NCBI GenBank assembly: GCA_010093605.1
Contig: MU004187.1
Coordinates: forward strand, 1,310,018 to 1,374,017
DNA length: 64,000 nt
From: Lophium mytilinum
Lineage: Eukaryota; Ascomycota; Dothideomycetes; Mytilinidiales; Mytilinidiaceae
Direction: 5' to 3'
Shown piece after piece: positions 57,774 to 64,000 of this stretch (position 1 is the stretch's first letter; every line of letters begins with the position of its first letter). The translations under genes were made by a program, and so were the position numbers. The notes under the pieces are model-generated. The model did not search any database and was not told the origin of the DNA. It saw only the letters and a program-made list of their open reading frames with translations.

Positions 57774-59533
57774 GGTGAGTTCGATTACCGGGAATCAACG
57801 CGAAGGAAGAATGAGAAAATGAGGTTGATGGCCTGAGGGAGTTGGTCGTGGTGTGGTGATAGCTTGCATCTGACGATGACGTCGGCGGTCAGTACTGGGG
57901 TGGTGCAGGGATAGCTCCCTCTAGCCGCGAGCCTGGAGCTGGACGTGGGGTAGACGGGACGAGACTACTGGCCAGTTGCTTGCCAAAGCCCAGGGGCAGG
58001 GAACCAGATGTGTTCAATAATTGGGCGCTTCTTTGCCCTTGTCTGGATCGCCTTCGTGAGGTGGTGTGTTGAAAACACAATCTAGGTCACACACCACCCA
58101 TTGCTATGCTCTATATTTACCGTAAAGAGCGCTTACCCATTCACGTTACTACATCGGATTACAGTAGAAATTGAGGTACAGTCTTGGCGATGAGCTTTCG
58201 GAAACTGGTGAATGTAGTAGATGCTTTAGACATGCTGAGGAAGCTTGCGAGCTGTGTACACCGGCCTGCCATTCTTGGAGTGTTTCAATGACTTTTAGAT
58301 AGCTCAATGTGCAGAGTTTCCACCATACTCAACTTTCTAAGAATGCTTTGAGCATACCAAGCAGTGGTATACATGCGTGAACGCTGATGCGGCTTGTTCA
58401 ATTCATGCTCCACGTGCGAGCTTTGTACTAGCCGACAATGCACAGTGAAAGCTTCGCAGGCCAGATTGGCTCCGTATGATTGAGTCTGTCTGTATGCGAC
58501 GCATAATCTGTATTCTCGTTAGCCTAGCAACAGCCTTACCTGTTTGGTGTCCTGGAAGTACGCGATTCGTTATCCGACGCGAATAATGGGCAGCCTCGAC
58601 TCAGGGCCAAACCAAAGAACTTGACTCGGTCCGGATTTACGATGGTCATGTTTCTAGACAGATTTCTTAAAAGTGGTATTTGAGGGTGCTGTCATTGGCT
58701 AGAATAAAACTGCGAGTGGAAGACTTGGCATGAGGTCGTGATGGTTCAGTGTTCGTCTTCCACACTTCGCAGAGGCACTGCACCAACGGCCTCAGGGCTA
58801 CCACGGCTTAGTGTCATATGCCCTAGTATGGCAGGGTCTAAGCTCCACCCCGCTAAGTTCGCATCGCGGAAGGGCCCGGGGGACCGTGGGTCAGCTCTCT
58901 TTACTCAGGGTGCCTCGTGAGCTGACGGACGGTAGGTAGCGGTGCCGTGGAGATCAAGCGCGTCAAGATGGAGAGTCAGGTGCAGGATGGAACTGGACTG
59001 AAAGCACCGCAAGAAGAAAAAGAAGCATGCGGCGTGTGCAATTGGAGTTTGCTCGCACAGGGATGGATATAAAATAAGCTCCTTGTGCGGTGATTAGACG
59101 GCGCCTTGGCAGCGTCCACAGCGCTGGAGCATTGTTAGAACAGCCCCTGGCCCGCTCATGTGGTGCCGAACAAGCAACCTCAAGGGCACAAGGGCCTCCT
59201 GATACATTTGTCCACGAGCCCTGGGGAACTCCCACTCCCCTGTCGCAAGAGTCTTGCATCGAAAGTCTCTGTTCTCTCCTCCTCACCACCTCAATGCGCC
59301 CGCCCGCGCACCTCCGCCGACCTTGTCTCGACCGCTGCTGCCTCGGCGTCTCCTGAAAGCTGCATCCGTCCTGCACTCGAGAGTCTCGACACACCGCGCG
59401 CATACCCACCATGCACTGATCTTCAATTCACGCCCCAGAAGCCGCCCCGCGACCTCCTGCTGGACCCTACGCTCGTCGTGTCTGCACGTCGATAGCCACC
59501 ATCCTTTTCCAGAACCCCGCAGGTCTAGCCACT
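57774..59533. other. long divergent intergenic region
   Basis: 1.76 kb between the hydroxylase (-) and the hydrolase (+). It should contain both promoters. The last 300 bp are pyrimidine-rich and read like a 5' leader. Open frames up to about 150 codons around 58960-59500 on either strand look like frames created by GC-rich DNA. I see no domain, repeat or RNA gene. Confidence 0.45.
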
Positions 59534-62500
59534 ATGGAGGTTGAGCCACCTGTTCCAGCCGTGCCTGCAGATGTCTCGATCGCGTCGCCTGGAGCGCGAC
59601 GCCGCCGCTCCTTGCCCTCTGCCGCCGATGGCCCGTCCAAAAAGCGCTCTTCAAACCATGTGCGGCCCCAGCCTGCCTCGCCCGAAGTCATATCCTCCCT
59701 CATCGACTCCCTGTCTGCCATCTCCCTCCCGGCCCATAACCACTTCGAGAACTTCCCCTCCGTCCACGGTGGTAGCGTCTCGACCCCCGCAACTCCCTTC
59801 CAGACACACTTCACCGGCGACCCATTGGCCTACAATGGAGCCATGGGAATCGATCTTGCGGATAATCGCCATCCGAGAGATAATGACCTTCTCTACCCTG
59901 ATGATGCTGCCGAGCCCCCGGTAGTACGAACCTCGAAACCGCCCTCGGGCCTGTCACCATTGACCGCCCCTAAACCTGTAAAGAAAGAGAAGGAACACTC
60001 GCTGAAGAACTATATGCGGGCGGGCTGCGAGAGCACGACGTCTCTACAATCTGTGAAATCAACTAGATCTGTCAGTAGTATTGGGAATATAAGCATTGAA
60101 GCTGGGATACCGCGCCACTCTACTACCAGCCGCACTTCGTCTGATAGCAAGCGGAGCGCTCGAGGGACTAGAGGCTTGATGTATATGAGTTCGCGGGAAA
60201 AGCTGAAGGGGAAAGACACGGATCGAAAGCGACCGGCGGCCCCTCTTAGCATCAATGCTAGCGGCTCGTTGGGCCATGATCTGCTGTCTGCGCCCAAGGC
60301 AAGCCTCCAGCCACCGAGTCCCAAACACATTCCGACTGAAGAGCCGATCGATGAAGAGCCTGTGGTCGCAGAGTCGTCGAGTTCCGCAGAAAGGAAGATT
60401 CGGAGAGGAGTCAGCCCACTGCGCAACGGAATCTCGTCCAGGAGCAGCGATGAACATGATAGCCCCACTAGACGTGGATTGATCCCAGAGCGCCAATCGT
60501 CGCTGCGACACCATGAAAGCCCATCGCGCAAAGGCAAGCGGGGCCACATCCGCCGCGGCAAGAGCCACGACTCGTCCAAGACTAAGACTGTGTTGGAGGA
60601 GGACGAAGTCGAAATGAATCCCGAGGACAAGATTCTCAAGGAGCTTGAAGCTGAAGAAAATGAAGTGGCTCGAAGGATCAAGGAGTTGAAGGAGCGAAAG
60701 CAGATGCGGGAAAAATCTGCCGGCAAAATGCCCGTGGGTATGGCTGCAGGGGATTCTCGAAGCGTCTCGCGAGTTTCACCAATGACGAGCCCACCGCTGT
60801 CCCCAACCTCAACTGTGTCAAGCGTGTCAGAAATTCGTGCACAGGACTCGAAGGCCGCTAAGGCGCATAAAGTGTTGGGTATTTCCTCGTCACCAAACCC
60901 CCCTCCAAGGAGGACGTCAAGGATCCCCAACTTGGCCGAGCAGCGTGAATTGCTCAAGCAGTTGGGAGAACATAGCGATGCAGAGGACGAGACTCCCCTC
61001 CCAATCGACTATCAATTGGCGCTGCAAGCCTTAGAGCGGCCGTCTTCACCCCCAGCAAGCGCTACTTCATCGAGCAGAGGCAGCAAATCCAACAGTGTCG
61101 GCACCCCAGTTCGGTCCAAATCGGTTGCTGTGGGTGGACGTTCTGCGGCGGGAAGGAAGAAGACGCATTCAATGATCATGGGCGCAGCTACGCAGCCGCG
61201 AAGCTCCTCTGCTTCTGAGTTCCCACCACTCAGCAACACATCGAGCCGGAGCACCAGCGAAGACTACTTTACCACCGTCGGAAGTCGCCACCTGTCTTTG
61301 AATCTATCTCCTTCGTCTGCACCCACTCACGGGTCGAAGAAGAAGCGCTGGTCTCATCCCGATCTACCTTTGAAAGCAGAGCAAATGCACAACGCAGACG
61401 TAGAGCGGGGCGCCGTGAAACCGCCTCCGCGTCCTGTCATCGAAGAGAGACCGTCAAGTGTAGACTCTGTCGACCTCGCCGTAGAAGCCTATCTCGACTC
61501 CCCGCGTTTGTCCCAAAAGGTTCGCAGTCCCCAGACAGGACGGGTAATTTGCTTTTCCGAAGTGGGCGACCCCCGTGGATTTGCTGTCTTCTGTTGTGTC
61601 GGCATGGGTCTGACGAGATATGTCATGTCGTTCTACGACGAGCTCGCACTGACGTTGAAATTGAGGTTGATAACAGCAGATCGTCCTGGGGTCGGAGAGA
61701 GTCAGTCCGACTCGAATGGGACACCGCTAAGCTGGCCAGGTAAAATGTACCATACGATTTTGAGACACTACGCTAACATATATACAGATGATGTCACAAC
61801 CATTTGTAATGCCTTGGGAATTACTAAGTTCTCCCTTCTTGCTCATTCTGCCGGCGCGGTGTATGCCCTTGCCACCGCTCTCCGAATACCTCAACAAATT
61901 CGTGGGAGGGTGCATCTGTTGGCTCCCTGGATTCCGCCCTCCCAAATGGCTCCAATCGGAGTTCATCAAGACGCACCACCCGGCGGCCAGCTACCTAAGT
62001 CCCAGCGTTTCCTCAGGACTCTTCCGCCATCGCTTCTGAAAATTGCGAACTCATCCTTCTTGAGTGCAACCAGTGCCAGCATTACGCGCAACGTACCAAA
62101 AACCCCTAACAAGAAAACGCGCAAGTCTGCGCATGCTCCGGTGCAACAAGCACCCATCAAAGACACCCGGAGAGAGTCCATAATGCTTATGGACCAGGTC
62201 TTGCCCACTGGCAGTGCTCTCTCTCTCGCCGCCAACAACCCAACAAATCCCCACCACGAAACTGCTGTGCACATGAAGAAAGTCTTAAGCATTGCCGAAC
62301 GAGAACGACGAAATGCTTTCGACGAACGTCTCACCTTCGCCATCTGGGACCGTGCCACTTCCAATGCCAACCCAGCTACCGATCTGATGGTCTGCCTCGA
62401 AACACGGCAGACGATCGGTTTTAGATACGAGGATATCACTCGCGGCGTCGTCATCCACCACGGCAGCAAGGACTCCCGCGTGCCCGTCGACAACGTGCGT

Positions 62501-62680
62501 TGGCTCGGTCGCCTCATGCGCAGATGCGAGGTTCGCATCATCGATGGCGAGCAGCATGGTCTCATGGCCAGTGCTGTTGTCATGGGCAATGTTCTCACCG
62601 AAGTCGCTAAAGAGTGGGAAGATTGGACCGCTGTGGTGCAAGCTGGTGGCAAGAACGCAGACAAGCGTGGCTCGCACTAG
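59534..62680 (+). CDS. alpha/beta-hydrolase protein with a very long disordered N-terminus
   Basis: Two exons (59534-61739, 61788-62680) give 1032 residues. The 48-nt intron has GT-AG ends and a CTAAC branch; it is in frame and stop-free, so retention would add 16 residues. About 640 N-terminal residues are Ser/Pro/Arg/Lys-rich and probably disordered, with many SP sites and a short charged coiled coil (KILKELEAEENEVARRIKEL). The hydrolase domain follows: GDPRGFAVFCCVGMGLTRYV, ITADRPGVGES, DDVTTICNALGITKFSLLAH with nucleophile S756 in AHSAG, D964 (HHGSKDSRVP) and H992 (GEQHG). These form a plausible Ser-Asp-His triad. The substrate is unknown. Homologous fungal proteins with this layout are annotated only as alpha/beta-hydrolase domain proteins. 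A cytoplasmic or nuclear site is likely because no signal peptide is visible. Confidence 0.88.
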   Translation: MEVEPPVPAVPADVSIASPGARRRRSLPSAADGPSKKRSSNHVRPQPASPEVISSLIDSLSAISLPAHNHFENFPSVHGGSVSTPATPFQTHFTGDPLAYNGAMGIDLADNRHPRDNDLLYPDDAAEPPVVRTSKPPSGLSPLTAPKPVKKEKEHSLKNYMRAGCESTTSLQSVKSTRSVSSIGNISIEAGIPRHSTTSRTSSDSKRSARGTRGLMYMSSREKLKGKDTDRKRPAAPLSINASGSLGHDLLSAPKASLQPPSPKHIPTEEPIDEEPVVAESSSSAERKIRRGVSPLRNGISSRSSDEHDSPTRRGLIPERQSSLRHHESPSRKGKRGHIRRGKSHDSSKTKTVLEEDEVEMNPEDKILKELEAEENEVARRIKELKERKQMREKSAGKMPVGMAAGDSRSVSRVSPMTSPPLSPTSTVSSVSEIRAQDSKAAKAHKVLGISSSPNPPPRRTSRIPNLAEQRELLKQLGEHSDAEDETPLPIDYQLALQALERPSSPPASATSSSRGSKSNSVGTPVRSKSVAVGGRSAAGRKKTHSMIMGAATQPRSSSASEFPPLSNTSSRSTSEDYFTTVGSRHLSLNLSPSSAPTHGSKKKRWSHPDLPLKAEQMHNADVERGAVKPPPRPVIEERPSSVDSVDLAVEAYLDSPRLSQKVRSPQTGRVICFSEVGDPRGFAVFCCVGMGLTRYVMSFYDELALTLKLRLITADRPGVGESQSDSNGTPLSWPGKMYHTILRHYANIYTDDVTTICNALGITKFSLLAHSAGAVYALATALRIPQQIRGRVHLLAPWIPPSQMAPIGVHQDAPPGGQLPKSQRFLRTLPPSLLKIANSSFLSATSASITRNVPKTPNKKTRKSAHAPVQQAPIKDTRRESIMLMDQVLPTGSALSLAANNPTNPHHETAVHMKKVLSIAERERRNAFDERLTFAIWDRATSNANPATDLMVCLETRQTIGFRYEDITRGVVIHHGSKDSRVPVDNVRWLGRLMRRCEVRIIDGEQHGLMASAVVMGNVLTEVAKEWEDWTAVVQAGGKNADKRGSH

Positions 62681-64000
62681 CCTTTCCTCGATCATTGCAC
62701 GATACCTCTACGCCTGTTTAAATCCTACGGACCTATGTACGGAACTTACGAAGCATTTGCGGAAACGCAGGACAGGAGAGATATTCGACACCGTCGACTA
62801 CACGGCCTTGTTCCTAGGACCTTCACGCTATATCACGAGCTTCCTGATTCCCTGACTTTATCCTGAGTTGCGCCGACTTTAATCCTCTTTTTCTTGTGTG
62901 CTTAATCTCTTATGTATACTCCTTACCTTTCTCTTCTCTTCTTCCACTCTTCTTTTCTTTACTTTACCCGTTTTCCTATGACGCGGCGTCGACGAGCGGA
63001 TACCCTTTGCATATTTAGGACCTTTGGGCGCGGGCACCTTTGTGGGGGAACTAATTGCCGTTGTGCCTTACTTGCTCGGTAAAGGCATACTATAAGGACT
63101 GGATCGTCCGATGTATGAGCTGTAATAAATGTCTTCGGACAAGAGTTGAGACTCGAGCTTCCTTCCCTGTGATAGCTAAATAACATTCAGCCGTGACTGA
63201 CGGCTGTGATATCGAGCTTCAAATTCAAGCACGAAAAACGACGAGCCATTTTTGGCTTTGAATATTAGGGCAAAATCTATCGTCAGCCCATAAGTGGAAT
63301 TATTCGCCCTGCGCCTTTCCTCGTTCCCTCCCGCCCCCTTCCCTCGTCTTAGCGTCCTCTAGTCCCTTTGATGTCACACGCCATTACTCCCATTACTCCC
63401 ATTACTCCCATTACTCCCATTACTCCCATTACTCCCATTACTCCCATTACTCCCATTCCTCCCATTACTCCCATTACTCCCATTACTCCCATTGCTCCCA
63501 TTACTCCCATTACTCCCATTACTCCCATTACTCCCATTACATCACACCATCGCCGGCTCCGGTTTCGCCCCCTAATCCTCAAACGTTTATTAGAACATTG
63601 CCGGTGCGGTTCAATTTGTCAGTTCTTGCACTAAATACGTCCTTTAACAGACCACGCTTTCATGAAGCTGTAGCTAATCTTCGTTTCCTGGTTGCCAATG
63701 GTGTTCCTCGAGGTTTGACGTATGTTATCGACAATCGTGCGGTTTTGCTGACTTCTAGGCTGCCACCATTTGCCCATTTTGGGTAATAGCAGTATATGCA
63801 GCCTCTCATTGGCTCCTTCACTAGTCAGTGTTGGAATACTGTACAGTAGCACTCCAACCGGAAGATACGGCGAACGTTACAGCAGGGTACTTCGGTAAAT
63901 AATCTGTTGTCGGACCTAGTTTTGCTAGGGTATAAGCGACCATTTAACTTCCTTCCCATCCGGGGAATGATCTGAGTGATGCATGCATCTATTCATATAT
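62681..64000. other. 3' flank and gene-free end of window
   Basis: 1.3 kb after the hydrolase stop. It contains T/C-rich DNA (62880-62970) likely belonging to the 3' end, and the 9-bp minisatellite (63381-63540). Open frames here are short and repeat-driven or unrecognised. Confidence 0.5.
63381..63540. repeat. 9-bp minisatellite, about 18 copies of ATTACTCCC
   Basis: About 18 head-to-tail copies of CCATTACTC (ATTACTCCC in another register) without length changes. Only two copies differ, by single bases (ATTCCTCCC near 63447 and ATTGCTCCC near 63491). Since nine is a multiple of three, frames across it stay open and read as Thr-Pro-Ile on the plus strand and Met-Gly-Val on the minus strand. 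These frames look like by-products, not genes. The near identity of copies suggests recent expansion. Confidence 0.95.

Noticed and set aside
58960-59500. Several overlapping frames of 90-150 codons on both strands
   Set aside because: They overlap one another in GC-rich DNA just upstream of the hydrolase and look like its 5' leader.
63368-63634. Open frames made of Thr-Pro-Ile or Met-Gly-Val repeats
   Set aside because: They arise from a 9-bp minisatellite whose unit is a multiple of three. No flanking coding sequence supports a gene.
63598-63786. 62-codon frame at the end of the window
   Set aside because: Short, no homology recognised, and no start or splice support.

Overview
The window looks like nuclear DNA of a filamentous ascomycete (Pezizomycotina). 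The evidence is compact gene spacing, introns mostly of 45-70 nt with GT...CTAAC/CTGAC...AG signals, and a gene set typical of that group: Rrn6-like Pol I factor, Spc25, Dpb3-like histone fold, Rpn13, a nudA/ro-1 type dynein heavy chain, a GH15 glucoamylase and a DUF3112-like membrane protein. A Dothideomycete is my impression only. I saw no convincing transposon, viral remnant, tRNA, rRNA or CRISPR array.

Layout. 1-1.6 kb: 3' part of a cyclic-nucleotide phosphodiesterase with an in-frame TAG at the invariant glutamine. 3.1-3.7 kb: hemerythrin-like HHE protein. 4.4-7.9 kb: large tail-anchored J-domain protein with internal repeats. 9.4-10.5 kb: short-chain dehydrogenase. 11.1-14.4 kb: tandem pair of RING proteins, one with an incomplete zinc site. 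14.5-15.1 kb: small five-exon protein. 15.6-18.5 kb: GUA1 and BCP1, divergent. 18.7-20.7 kb: Poa1-type macrodomain protein and Rieske protein, divergent. 21.1-25.5 kb: Dpb3-like subunit and ClC channel/transporter, divergent. 25.9-39.0 kb: cytoplasmic dynein heavy chain (13 kb, one intron). 39.5-43.1 kb: glucoamylase and a multi-pass membrane protein. 44.2-50.8 kb: DHX35-like helicase, SPC25 and RRN6. 51.4-54.5 kb: nine-exon DUF3237-like gene and two divergent small Cys-rich genes. 54.7-57.8 kb: RPN13 and a fatty-acid-hydroxylase family protein. 59.5-62.7 kb: very long alpha/beta-hydrolase protein. 63.4 kb: 9-bp minisatellite.

Most genes are housekeeping and do not form one pathway or a metabolite cluster. 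Several share short divergent promoters (GUA1/BCP1, POA1/RIP1, DPB3/ClC, SPC25/RRN6). I found no clear new multi-gene system. The points most worth a second look are the amber codon in the phosphodiesterase, the RING pair, the repeat-bearing J-protein and the two small Cys-rich genes. Exon joins were worked out by eye from splice signals, reading frame and family sequence, and have no transcript support.
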